Assembly (NCBI GenBank): GCA_021521415.1 | Contig: JAIQDT010001119.1 | Span: 1 to 64,000 of the forward strand | Direction of reading: 5' to 3' | Length of the DNA stretch: 64,000 nucleotides | From: Bidens hawaiensis | Lineage: Eukaryota; Streptophyta; Magnoliopsida; Asterales; Asteraceae | Shown here: piece after piece, positions 53,401-64,000 of the stretch | How positions within the stretch are numbered: the first letter of the stretch is position 1 | Layout of the letters: every line of letters starts with the position of its first letter | Program-made: the position numbers and the translations under genes | The notes under the pieces: generated by a model | Seen by the model: the letters and a program-made list of their open reading frames with translations, nothing else | What the model was told of the DNA's origin: nothing | Databases searched by the model: none

Positions 53401-55502
53401 TCAATTCTTTTTAGAAACAACAACCACATTAACTAGCCATCGAGGATACTTAACCTCTCTGATCATACCGGCCTTAAGAAGTTTTTCAACTTCTTCTTGT
53501 ATGATCGCGTTCCTCTCAAAAGAGAATTTCCTACGCTTCTGATGGACGGGTTTAACAAATAAATCAAGGCCTAACTTGTGAGTAATTACCTCTTTAGAAA
53601 TACTTGTCATGTCTGAATGTCTGAAGGCAAACGTGGACTATATTCGCTTTAGGAAGGATACCATATCCTCCTTGATCTCATTAAAGATTCTGGATCCTAG
53701 GAACACATTCACATCTAGATCCTCGGGATCCAAGGATACTTCCTTTAAGTCTCGCTCCCAAGCTTCCAGCACGTCCCTAGGATGTTGTTGTGGTTGCTAT
53801 GATATCGTCTGTTTGGCGGTCGGCTTCATGGATGAAGAATAGTAATTCTTGGATTCGAATTGGTCGCCTTCTATCCTTACTACTCCCCAAAGAGTTGGTA
53901 GTTTGATTCATTGATGGTAAGTAGAGGCCACTGCTTTCATCCCATGTTGCCAAGGCCTACCTAAAATAACATTGCAACAAAAAAAGGTTTTCAATAACAC
54001 AGAATTTCTGGTAAGAATTTAACCCTTCGATGTATATTGACAGTTTGATATACCCCAATGTTTTCTTGGTTTCTCCACCAAAACCAACTAGCACTGATGT
54101 CCTTCGGATGATCTCTGAATCTGGTATGTTCATTTTCTGGAGGACATCGTGTTGGACGATATTAACTGAGCCTCCACCATCGACTTGGATCATGCGTACA
54201 TAATGGTTAGCAATAAATAAAGTTACAATTAAACCATCATGATGTGGATCCTGGATATTTGATTTATCTTCTTCATCGAAGAAGACCCTTTTGTCAGTCT
54301 TCAACTTGGTTTCTTTAGCGTGCTCTTTTGCTGAGGTGAAAGAAGTGACACATATATATGAGCCACCGGAGATGAAGTTGATCACTTGGGCATCTGGCGG
54401 GGGCGGAGTTTCTTTTTGAGGAACCTCTTCAGGATCTTGGATCCTGGTCTTTTTTCTTCCTAAGAGCTCCTTGAAGTGGCCCTTTCTTAGGAGGTATCCA
54501 ATCTCCCTCCATAAGACGATACAATCATCCGTCAAATGGCCAAAGTCTTCATGCAATGCACACCATTTGGACTTGTCTTCGAAAGAAGATGTCCTCTCGT
54601 TCTTTCGAGGCCACCTCGCCTTCTCAACTAGATCCTTCAAGGCACAAATTAGACCATGGGTATATACTGAGAAGCAATATTCTGAGATGCTCGGGTAATC
54701 TTCATTGTCATCATCCCCTTCTTCTACAGCTCAGACATTCTGATTGTTGAATCTGGAGTATGGCTTTGAGTTGTTGTTTCTGAACGAGGATCCTTTATTC
54801 TTATCAGGGGTCTTGCTTATTTTGAGCCCCCAATCGTTCTTGGATCCTTTTGTCATGATCCAGCCGTATGAACCTCAGTGCTTTGTTCCTTACTTCATCT
54901 AAATCCCTACAAGGAGTCATCACAAGATCATCATGGGGAAGCCCCTATTTAGTCCCATCTTGAAGGCTGTTACAGCCGTAGCCATCTCAAGATTTGGGAT
55001 TTCTAGGGCCTCTCTGTTAAACCTCATGACAAAATCCCAATGGGATTCATCAATAGGTTGCACTACTCTATACAAGTCACTAGTTAACTTCTAAAATTTC
55101 CTACTACAGGAAAACTGGCTGTTGAACAAGTTAACTAACTGTGAGAAAGAAGTAACAGAAAAGGGAGGAAGACTTAGCAGCCATTTTAAAGCAAATCCCG
55201 ATAGTGTGGCTCTAAAACCTTTGCGCAAACAAGCCTCCTTGAGCCTTTCAGGTGTTGTTGATCTCCATCCTTTCCCTGTATTGGGTTACATGCTCTTCAA
55301 GATCAGTGGTCCCATCATACACTTTCATGTTGGGGGTTTGAAAGCGTTTCGGGATCTCCGCGTCACAGATTGGTGGAGAAAATCTGGACAATTTGTGGAT
55401 TCCTTCTGGTATCTCATGGATTGGGCGGATTACCCCTGGTACGCTGGATATCATATCCTTGAGTTCCCGCCGTTCCATAGCCATAGCTTGGTTGATGTAT
55501 AT
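50495..55502 (-). pseudogene. Gag (3' part), protease, RT, two RNase H domains and integrase of J
   Basis: Sense order from 55502: gag C part with IYINQAMAMERRELKD, a gag tail with WCALHEDFGHLTDDC (near 54555), protease (VDGGGSVNI where relatives have D-x-G, 54180), and RT with MPFGL and VYIDDMVV (53100). Next are a first RNase H region (52550), a second RVT_3-type RNase H (WILFTDVASN to MNNEAEYEAMI, 52230-52050) and an integrase finger HEGECGNHTGG...CDLCQRH (51540-51440). The integrase core has DYFSMWIEA and CDNGSQF, and ends in ANGQAD where glutamate is expected (51050). The C-terminal part ends at 50495. Stops occur near 55248, 53400 (two TGA in a few codons), 52152 and 51334, with frameshifts near 54640-55240, 53390 and 51010. 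Confidence 0.88.
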
Positions 55503-58500
55503 TGTCACACCCCGACTAGGTAGTTGCGGAAGCGTAATACGGGAATGTAACAGATAACACTGGTATCAACCACATTGTTTATAAAGAAATTCAACAGCTA
55601 AATTACATCATATTACATTGGTAGGTACTATGTTTACAAACTAGGTGAAAAAAACATAACCGGTTTATGAGCTTCTTATTCAGTATTATATCAGCGTCTA
55701 TTCACAGCTATTCAACTTTCCTTCTAACACCAAGCATGTAAGCAAATCATTCCACTTTTGCTTTACCTGAAAAGCATGTTAAAACGGGTCAACTACGTCT
55801 AGTTGGTGAGTTTCAAGTTTCACGAGTGTCAATGAAATTAGTACACGAGTTCGTAAAGTTTACAGTGTGTATGTATATATGTATGTGTATGATGTATTAT
55901 ACTAAGCCACAAGTGAAACCGAAACGAGCTAAAACACATGGCCTCCACTGCCCATGCACTCCCGTTGGCATTTAACAGCCACCTTGCCCTAAGTATGTAC
56001 TATGTCTAACACCACATAGCAGTATGTAAAAATATAATGACAATGTGCAACTGGGTTTACATATGTTCCGGCATACCCCTCCGGCTCTGTCAGTTGGGTT
56101 TGTCAAACCGATAGTACTATTCACACGTCACCGGCACGAAGTTAATCACTTGTGTTTGTGGGGACTTGTCAAGTGTTAGTACTTAGATAATCCACATCAT
56201 CACACGTTTTCCAGTATATCAGTATATGTAAACATGCTTTTCACCCCAAAAGTTCGTAAAACAGTTTAGAAAGTTGGGGTCGTGAAACTCACCTTATCGT
56301 AGTTCGCACGGAAATTACGTATCAATAAGTCAGATGCCTCGTTTATAGCCTGATTCCTATAAACGGTATCGTATCGTTAATACTAGTACAGTGTTCAAGC
56401 TAAGTCGGGCTGTATAGATAATCTGGGTATAGCTGTTAGGCCCAGAACATGACCATAGTCTTAGATTGTGACGTTGTATACTATGAAATGTTTAAAACTG
56501 GATTTGGCTCAGTTTCACCGTTTTCCGAGCCTAGCTCAGTTGATTGTTTATACGTTTCGGGATTAGGTAAGATCACATAAACTTAAGTAAATATATTGAT
56601 TGATAAAATAATTTGATTTATGAAAGAATTTTAAGGTTTCGGTGTCTGGTTTGATCGCAGGGTTCGTTTCCGTTTTCACACGGGTTTGATTATACAAAAC
56701 GCGCACAATCCACCCGATTTGTCCGGAATTTTCGTAAAAAGTTCGTTTTTATCAATATCATTCAAAAATATGATATTTGATCACTTTTGACATTTTGACA
56801 TACCAGTCAGTCCGTTAAACACAAAACTGCCGGTTTTGTTAAAACAATTATAATTTAAATCTTTGATTAATCATAACTAAATATGTACTTATATATAAAT
56901 TATGTAAATTATGTAAATTTTTGTAAAAATACATTCAGAAATTTTATGATTAATTATTTAATTATAAAAATTCATTTAATAGGTTATAATCGTGTAATAA
57001 ATGGCCCGTTTATATCAAACGACCTCCGAAAAATCCAATAATTTTTACAAATGGCCTCAATGTTATTACATAGCCCCTGCAAAATTTCCAGAACCTAACT
57101 CTTTTGACAAAATGCCTTTTTGTGCGTTTTTCGGCTGTTAAAATTCGGCTAAACCATGATTGTACAAACCATACTTAGGCATTTCCAATGATCCCCAAAC
57201 TTTACCAGTGATTTTACCATCATATATTAAACTCCAAAACCAAGTTTCAGAATTTTTCAATATGTTTAGCTATTTTTCCCAAATAAACGCTCATAAAAGG
57301 AAATAAATTCACCAAATATTCTCCGTTTATCGAAAAATTACCAAATTTGGACAGGGACTCATTAATATGATCCCTAATGTCCCTGCAAGTTTTCACAGGC
57401 TAACAATAAGCACGTCACAACCTAATACTAAACAGCCCCTAAACGAGTGTTACGGGTTTACCTTGTCGGTTTTCGATGAATTTTGCTAGTTTAAACGATT
57501 CTCCGGGTCTCGGGTTGCAAACTCAGTATATCTACATATCATATAACATCAAACCAAGCATAAATCATCCATGTAACAGCCTTGATAATTAGGGTTTCGG
57601 TTTTGGGTTCAAACCGAACTTTCTAACCGTAAAAATGCCGTATTAACCCCTTAATCCGTGTTTTTGGCCAAAAAGATTATATTTCTGGTTTGAAACTGTT
57701 ATTAGCATCAAAATATATTTTTGGATGATTTTAAAGAATTTTACATGGTTAACTATGATTTTTAACAATTAAAACATGTTTATATGTTATTAAACTTCAT
57801 GAAATCAAGTTAAAAATGATGAAATGATCAAAATACCTAGAGTTTTGAAGGAGAGTTGATAGGGTAGAAGTTGGAGCTGCTTGGACTTCAAAATTTCATG
57901 AGTTAGAATGAATAAATAAACTTAAGGTGTAAGTTATATAAAAAGAATGTGGTGTAGGGTGGGCTGGCGATCGGAATCAAAGAACAGTCCATAATGGGCT
58001 GTTTTGGGCCATTAATCTGATTATACAAACCCAAACATGAAAAGCTCACTTCAAATTTAGTTCGGGTTCGGTTTTTCGCAAGAAAATTAATTCGGGTGTG
58101 AGAAATAGCGCAAAAACGAGTGTTTTTCAGCATATTTTTGTAAAATAAGAAAAACGTACTGACTCGTTGTAAAATTCCAAAATATTTTCACGGATTGCTT
58201 AGAACATGTCATATAAGTGTTTTATAAATCTTTTTCGGCTTAACTTGTTTTGATATTAACGACTGCGTTTAAGCTTATAGCGTATCGATAAACGAAACCT
58301 TTTTCTTTTAAAGAGTTTTAAACGTGTTGGGGCCTAAATATCAATATGTTAGCCTCTATAACATATATATAACTCGTATATGACCCCTCAGTATGTATAC
58401 GGGTCATAATTAGTATCGGTCGGTTACTCGTTTAAGCACTACGAATTAACCGATTTATCGTTTACTTGTTACGTAATGAATATAGTGTACCTCGTTTTGT

Positions 58501-58513
58501 CGCGAATGTCACA
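55503..58513 (-). repeat. Solo LTR of the H family inside J gag (about 3.0 kb)
   Basis: The plus strand runs TGTCACACCCCGAC ... GCGAATGTCACA. In sense it starts TGTGACATT and continues GACAAAACGAG, like the 3' LTR of H. Text on both sides is gag of J. The flank TATAT on the left is matched by CATAT (if the LTR ends at 58511) or TATGC on the right, so the duplication is imperfect. No internal sequence is left, as expected for recombination between two LTRs. Confidence 0.85.
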
Positions 58514-58518
58514 TATGC

Positions 58519-59094
58519 ATCCTGCATGGAACCACGGTTAGCATTCCACGATATAGGATCATGCATGTTACCTGCTTGTTGTGTGAAAGTTGGTATTCCA
58601 GAAGGGTAGCTAAGGTAAGAAGCGTTTGCTACAGGAGTTGGTCCACTAGAAGCGATAGTCTGCATGGGGATAATTTCTCCTTCATGGACCTCCAAAGACC
58701 TCTGATGCAGAGTTTTGAAGGATCCTTGATTCTAGAGGAAGGATCCTAGAGGTTGGGAGTTGAAGGACCCTTGATTGTATAATCCGGAGGATCCTGGTTG
58801 AAGGATGGATGATCCTTGCTGAAAATTTGAGGATCCTTGAGCTTGCTGGCCCATAGATCCATGGTGGAGGATAGGTGATCCTTGTTGAAAGAACAGGGGT
58901 CCTTGAGCAGGTTGACCCATGGACCCCGGGTTAAGGATGGATGATCCTTTGGTGAGTTGATCAAAGGACCCTGGAGTGGTGAAATCCAGCATACTAGGCA
59001 TCAGTGGAGTTTGACCATCCGCTGGCCTCTTTGTCCTCTTGAGGTCTTCTATCTCCCGAAGAATCCTCTTGTTAGTCTTGTTCCGCTGCTCCAT
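58519..59094 (-). pseudogene. Gag N terminus of J
   Basis: From ATG 59094 the frame has a basic start (RILREIEDLKRTKRP), then a Gly/Gln/Ser-rich repeat region (GSMGQQAQGSS, QQGSSIL, 59000-58750). A TAG at 58734-58732 interrupts it, and it continues in the same frame to the solo LTR. The split gag resumes at 55502. Confidence 0.82.
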
Positions 59095-59407
59095 ATATGC
59101 TTAATCTGTGAAAACATAGCATAAACATCATTGTTAGTATTAACCACCGAGGTGGTAGCTATGATTTTCGAGCCCTGGAAGACTCGATGTTGCATCTTGC
59201 TTCTAGCAACAGTAGTCCTTGGTGCTCCCGTCAATGGAGGACACATCGGTGGCAAAGTACTTAATGAAAGAAAAACCGAATATGGCATGGTTGACGATGC
59301 AGAGGTTGATTAAGAGGACATTGGTGGTGATATGGGTATGAAACGTTGAATATTGATTGGGTATTTTCTGGATTATAGCACCAATTGCCCCATGGTGGGC
59401 AACAAAT
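59095..59407 (-). other. Leader of J with likely primer site
   Basis: In sense, a short leader follows the 5' LTR. TTGGTGCTATAATCC (about 59386-59370) is a candidate primer site, but the tRNA cannot be named. Confidence 0.5.
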
Positions 59408-60076
59408 TGTTTTGGTTAAAAATCTAACAAGGATAATGTAACCAAATTCGTTTTGTGAGGTTCGGTGCAATGATGATAATAATGAATATGTAAACGAAAT
59501 AATGATGAACACAAGGATTTGTTGCGAGGAAAAACCCTTTAATCTCTATCAGATCAAAGGAAAAAAATCCCGTGTGATGACAACTTGTCTATCACCAATT
59601 TATTAATATCAAAATCAGGTTACAAACGTGGAGTATATGATCAAAGGGTACAATGAAACTAAGTGTGTGATTTGCCTTGAGTGTTCTAGAGAGAGAGCGT
59701 TTTTGAATCTTAACAGTAAGTGAATGAGTGTGTATGTATGTGATGTGACCTAATCTTCGATCATAACTCGATATATAATAAACATAAATAACAACCAACT
59801 ACTAGGTCCTATTAATCCTCCATCTCTCCACTTATTCCCTACGTGACTTTCGACCATGTGCTTTAGAAGTCCAGGAGTGAAATAGGTGGTGGACTAAGTC
59901 TTGGAGCCGTTGCATTTGATAAATATGAACCTACATACAAGAAAAAACCGTTAATAATACCAAGTACCGAGGATCCTTGATCCTAAAGAGACCCTGGAGC
60001 TTTTTAGAAGGATAACTGATCCAGGCTGCTCACCAAGAATAACATATCCTTAATACTTGATTATTGTGTCTCAACA
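59408..60076 (-). repeat. 5' LTR of element J (669 bp, right)
   Basis: The plus strand runs TGTTTTGGTTAAAAATC ... TGTCTCAACA. It is the diverged partner of 44146-44815. Confidence 0.9.
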
Positions 60077-60487
60077 GTAAGTTAGCCCCGATATACATTG
60101 GACCTTTCGAGATTGTTGCTAAAATTGGTCTCGTATCCTACCGACTAAAACTACCCTTAAAACTGAGCACTATTCATGATGTGTTTCATCTGTCAAACAT
60201 GAAAAAGTGCCTGACTGATGAGACGGCAATAGTACCACTGGAAGATGTTCAGGTAAATGAAAAGCTAAACTTTGTTGAAGAACCAGTAGAAATTGTGGAA
60301 GGGAAAACCAAACAATTACGACACGACAAAATCTCACTGGTAAAAGTTCGATGGAACTCACAGCGAGGATCCGAATTAATTGGGAACGAAAGGACGAATT
60401 CCAAAAGAAATACCCTCACCTATTTCCTAAAACTAATACCGTTGACACATCAAATTTCTGGGATGAAATTTCTTAACGGGGGGAGAA
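60077..60487 (+). pseudogene. Integrase C terminus and chromodomain remnant of H
   Basis: After the second GTAAG the frame resumes with KLAPIYIGPFEIV, YRLKLPLKL, HDVFHLSNMKKC and a chromodomain-like KVRWNSQRG, where the frame shifts. The chromodomain in these elements binds marked chromatin and biases integration. The polypurine tract CGGGGGGAGAA is at 60477-60487. Confidence 0.85.
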
Positions 60488-60641
60488 TGTGACATTTTTG
60501 ACAAAACGAGATATACCTTATTCACTACCTAGCGAATAAACGATAGTAGTGATTAAACGAGTAACCGACCGATACTGATTTTGATCCTTATATATATACT
60601 GAGGGGTCATATATGAGTTATATATATATATATATGTATGC

Positions 60642-60672
<31 letters not shown>

Positions 60673-63361
60673 TATGTGGCTAACATATTGATATAAAGGC
60701 CCCAGTACGTTTAAAACCATTTAAACGAAAAAGGTTTCGTTTAACAATACGCTATGAGTTTAAACGCACTCGTTAACATCAAAACGAGCATTGTAGCATC
60801 CGGCAAGCCGAAAAAGACTTACGGAACCCTTACATAAGATGTTTTAAGTAGTCCATTAAAATATTTTGGATTTTTACAACGAGTTAGTACGTTTTTCTTA
60901 TTTTACAAAAATGGGTAGAAAAGTCACTCGTTTTTGCGTTGTTTTTCGCACTCGAACTCGTTTTCTTGTATAAAACCGGACCCGAAGTAAATTTTGGAAC
61001 GATTCAAACCTTGGCACATAAAACGAGGTAATAATGGGCCAATACGAGGCCCGATAGGCCCCCTTTTGGTCCAGCCACCAAAGTGGACTTTTCCCCTTTT
61101 GATGTTTATCAAAATTCATGAATGTTCTAAGTTATTTTCACACTCTAAACATAGTTAGACCTACACTCTTGCTGTTCTTCAGTTTTCTCAATCAAAACAC
61201 TAAGGTAAGGTCCATTTTTATGAATATTTAACAATGTTTTAATCATGTAATTAACATATAAACATGTCTTGGTTTGTATTAAGCATGTTTAACCAACCAA
61301 AAACCCTGAAAATCACCTAAAATCATGTTTTTATTATAAACATGTTTACCAATCACAACTATATGAATTTTTAACCATAAACAGGGATTAGAATATTGAT
61401 ATAACGTTTTTACGGTTTAAAAGTTTGGTTTGAAATTCTAACCGAAATATTAATTTAAAAGGGTGGACTACGGATGATTTATTCTTGGTTTTGTTTTATA
61501 TGATATGTAGATACACAGAATTTGTGTCCCAAGACCCGGAGAGTCGATAAAACAACCAAAAACTCTTGAAAACCGACAAGGTAATTATCAGTTTACTCGT
61601 TTAGGGGCTGTTTGTGCTTCTATTGTGATGTGCTTGTTTTTAGGTTGTGAATCTTTGCAGGAACATCAGAGATAATATAAATGAGTCCCTGTTCAAATTT
61701 GGTAATTGTTCGATAAACGGGGAATATTTGGGGAATTTATTACCGTTTATTTAGGAAAAATAGTTAACCTTCTTGAAAAATCATGAAATTTGGTTTGGAA
61801 CTAAGATATGTGATGGTAATATCACTGGTAAAGTTTTGGATCATTTTCAGATGTCTAAGTATAGGTTGTGCAATTGTGTTTTTATCGGGTTTTAACAGCC
61901 GAAAAATGCATAAAAGAGTATTTTAGACAAATAATTAGGTTCCGGAATTTTTTACAAGGGTTATGTTGTAGTATAATGACCACTTAGAAAACGTATCCTA
62001 TTTTTCGGATATCGTTTGATATAAACGGGTTATTTATCGGTTAATTATAACACATAAATTGAATTTTTATAGATAAATAGTTAAGTATTAAAATCCTGAA
62101 AATAATTATATAGAATGAAACAATTTTTAATTTATTTTTACAAAAATTCTCATAATTTATATATAATTACATGAATAGTTATGATTATTTGAAGATTTAA
62201 ATTATATATGTTTTAACGAAACCGACAGTTTTGTTTTTAATGAACTGAATGGTACATCAAAATATCAAAAGTGGTTAAATATTAGGACAATTCGGGTGGA
62301 TTGTACGCCTTTTGTATGTAAATAGAAACGAACCCTGCGATCAATCTGGATACCGAAACTTTAAACTGCTTTTATAAATCAAATCATTTTATCAAACAGT
62401 ATGTTTACTTAAGTTTATGTGATCTTACCTATTTCCGAAAGGCGTAAATGATCAACTTGGCCAGGCACATAAAATGGTGAAACTGAGCCAAATCTGGTTT
62501 TAAACATTTCAACACATATAACGTCACAATCCAAGACTACTGACATGTTCTGGGTGTAACAGCTATACCCATACTAGATAAACAGCCCAAATAAGTTAAA
62601 GACTTTACTAGTGTTAACCATACTATACCGATTATAGGATACGAGCTATAGTTGAGGCATTATACATACTACACTTATATCCGATCAGCACTACGAAAAG
62701 CTGAGTTTCATGCCCCACTTTCTAATCTGTTATACGAAGTTTTGGGGTGGAAAACATGTTTACATATGCTTATGAACTTGAATACTTTTTATGATGTGAA
62801 TTATCTAAGTGCTAACACTTGAAAGGCCTCCTACACGAGTGATTAACTACGAGCCGAAGGCATGTGAATAGTACTATTGGTTTGACAAACCCAATTGACA
62901 GGGCCGGAGGAGTACGCCGGAACATGTTTTTACAATTGCACATGACCATGCGAACCTTTTGTAACATGCTATGTGGTGTTAGACATAGTACACACTTGAG
63001 GCAAATAGAGCCAATGTGGGCATAGGAAGTGCGTGGGCAGTAGAGGCCACGTAATGGAAGTTGGTCGAGGATTCACTCATGGCTTAGTATAATTACATCG
63101 CATATTTACAAAACATGAATACTATGATTACGTATACTGGTTTTCATTCGTACTTGTGAAACTTGAAACTCACCAACTAGACGTAGTTGAGTCGTTTTAA
63201 CATGCTTTTCAGGTGAACCAAAAATGGAATGAATTTCGTATGTGCTCGGTGTAAAGAGTGAAGTTGAATCACTGTAGATAGATATAAGTATATATTAAAG
63301 AATAAGCATCCACGAGAACTGAATATGTGTTTTCACTTAGTTTGTAAACTTAGTACCAACC
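60488..63361 (+). repeat. 3' LTR of element H, truncated (about 2.87 kb)
   Basis: Starts TGTGACATTTTTGACAAAACGAG and follows the solo LTR (in reverse) to the text GTACC(A)ACCA, then stops about 140 bp before the expected end. Contains an expanded TA run and long conserved text such as the CGGAACATG region near 62920. Confidence 0.85.
60618..60675. repeat. TA-rich microsatellite in the H LTR
   Basis: TATATATA runs interrupted by TATGTATGCATA. The solo LTR has only a short TATATATA at the matching place (near 58365). Confidence 0.92.
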
Positions 63362-64000
63362 ATTTCATGTTCCTAATGCAACCAAATTTGGGTAAGATTT
63401 TGGTCTTTACAATAAAAAGTATGATGAGTATTTGGGTAAAGGAAAGAAGCCAACTGTTGATACTGACAAAAAGATTGAAGCAAACAGCAAAAACAGAAAT
63501 GAGATTATTGTCAAGAAAGAAAAGACAGTTGTTAAAGAGAAGTATGTTCCAAAATTAACACAACCAATCAGAATAAACCCTGCTAAGGCTGTTAAGAAGG
63601 ATAAATTTTTTGATATTGGGAAGCAAAAAGTGGATGAAGTAAAGGTTAAAAGGGAGATGGTTAGGAGAATGAAATCAAGGGATTTGAATGGAGATGAAAA
63701 GTTTTTGTTAAAACATGGGTTTGAGCCCCAAGGATTCCATTGGAAACCAAGAAGTGAGATATGACTAGGGAGACACATGTGACTTCTGAAACAGTTGAAA
63801 TAAGTGTGAAAAAATAATATGTTGTTGTGGAATTCAAGAGTATAGTTCCATATGTGCATAGATCATATGAAACTGGCGATGAATCTGATGACTCTTGTGA
63901 AGTTGTTTATGAAGACCCCATACCCAATGCAACACTTGTTCATGTCACTAATGATTTACAAGCTGATGTAGCTAGTACTTCATCACATAACTAATCAGTT
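63362..64000 (+). pseudogene. E: gag C-terminal fragment of a SIRE-like copia element of the D family
   Basis: Starts in text matching D at FHVP (19617) and continues through YDEYLGKGKK, a lysine-rich segment (63432-63764), HGFEPQGFHWKP and, after a frameshift near 63770, an acidic part. It ends in TSSHN followed by TAA (about 63990-63995) just before the window edge. It has the same end as D gag. It begins at a truncated joint with the H LTR, so its 5' part is missing. Pol, if present, lies outside. Confidence 0.8.

Larger units (their letters stand above)
44146..60076 (-). mobile_element. Element J: Tat-type Ty3/gypsy retrotransposon with nested K and a solo LTR
   Basis: Two LTRs (44146-44815 and 59408-60076) and the duplication GTAAG bound 15.9 kb. 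The minus strand reads 5' LTR, gag (split by a solo LTR), protease, RT, RNase H, a second RNase H, integrase, then a long 3' region with a minisatellite and an ORF on the opposite strand. The second RNase H after the first and the antisense ORF are hallmarks of the Tat group. LTRs differ at a number of positions (several percent by eye), so J is older than B and K. Confidence 0.92.
43170..63361 (+). mobile_element. Element H: Tekay-type chromovirus, 3' part, interrupted by J
   Basis: Integrase (43223-44145), inserted J (44146-60076), end of integrase and chromodomain (60082-60487), polypurine tract (60477-60487) and a truncated 3' LTR (60488 to about 63361). The 5' half of H lies beyond G. 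Sequence on the two sides of J joins in the middle of one conserved pol segment. Confidence 0.88.

Noticed and set aside
57903..58133. Frame in the solo LTR
   Set aside because: Non-coding LTR; a diverged counterpart at 60898-61119 does not keep the protein.

Overview
This window reads as repeat-rich plant nuclear DNA made almost entirely of nested LTR retrotransposons. I see no host gene, rRNA, tRNA or CRISPR array. Every long reading frame I can identify belongs to a Ty1/copia or Ty3/gypsy element. The element types are SIRE-like copia with an extra 3' ORF, Tekay-type chromoviruses and a Tat-type gypsy element. These types, the AT-rich spacers and the wording of the gag and pol proteins suggest a eudicot, probably Asteraceae. 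That placement is recognition, not a search.

Left nest (1-25436). Element C is a minus-strand gypsy element with an open gag-pol frame that runs off the left edge and a 2.5 kb LTR (3982-6518). It sits in the gag of A, a minus-strand SIRE-like copia element (gag 6519-7961, leader, LTR 17328-17888). The leader of A is also split by B, a complete plus-strand copia element (8154-16377) with an intact 1,336-residue polyprotein, almost identical LTRs and a perfect AGGCG target duplication. A lies in the gag of D, a degenerate plus-strand SIRE-like element (17889 to about 25430). D in turn cuts F1.

Centre (25437-43169). F1 (minus) and F2 (plus) are copies of one broken SIRE-like element arranged head to head. 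They form inverted arms of about 3.1 kb and share several nonsense codons. F2 ends at 33361 in a junction with a short templated duplication, joined to G. G is a minus-strand relative that keeps an extra ORF 3' of pol (33764-34537), a deleted pol, a long gag, a leader full of one repeated word, and a 525 bp LTR.

Right nest (43170-64000). H is a plus-strand chromovirus interrupted by J, a minus-strand Tat-type element (44146-60076, perfect GTAAG duplication). J carries an antisense multi-exon ORF, a minisatellite, an inserted non-autonomous element K (46115-48398, CAACC duplication) that belongs to the LTR family of A, and a 3.0 kb solo LTR of the H family inside its gag. H resumes at 60077, enters its 3' LTR, and is broken at about 63361 against E, another SIRE-like gag fragment.

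How the parts relate: the elements are parasites of one another's space and not a pathway. The most unusual signal is a shared layout in the SIRE-like families. A tandem array of small hairpins lies just upstream of the TATA box, and the stem word is specific to the family and repeated many times in that family's own leader. A similar layout precedes the extra ORF of G, which also has candidate splice sites. I did not find a system that I can claim is new with confidence; the hairpin arrays and the G extra-ORF promoter are the best candidates.
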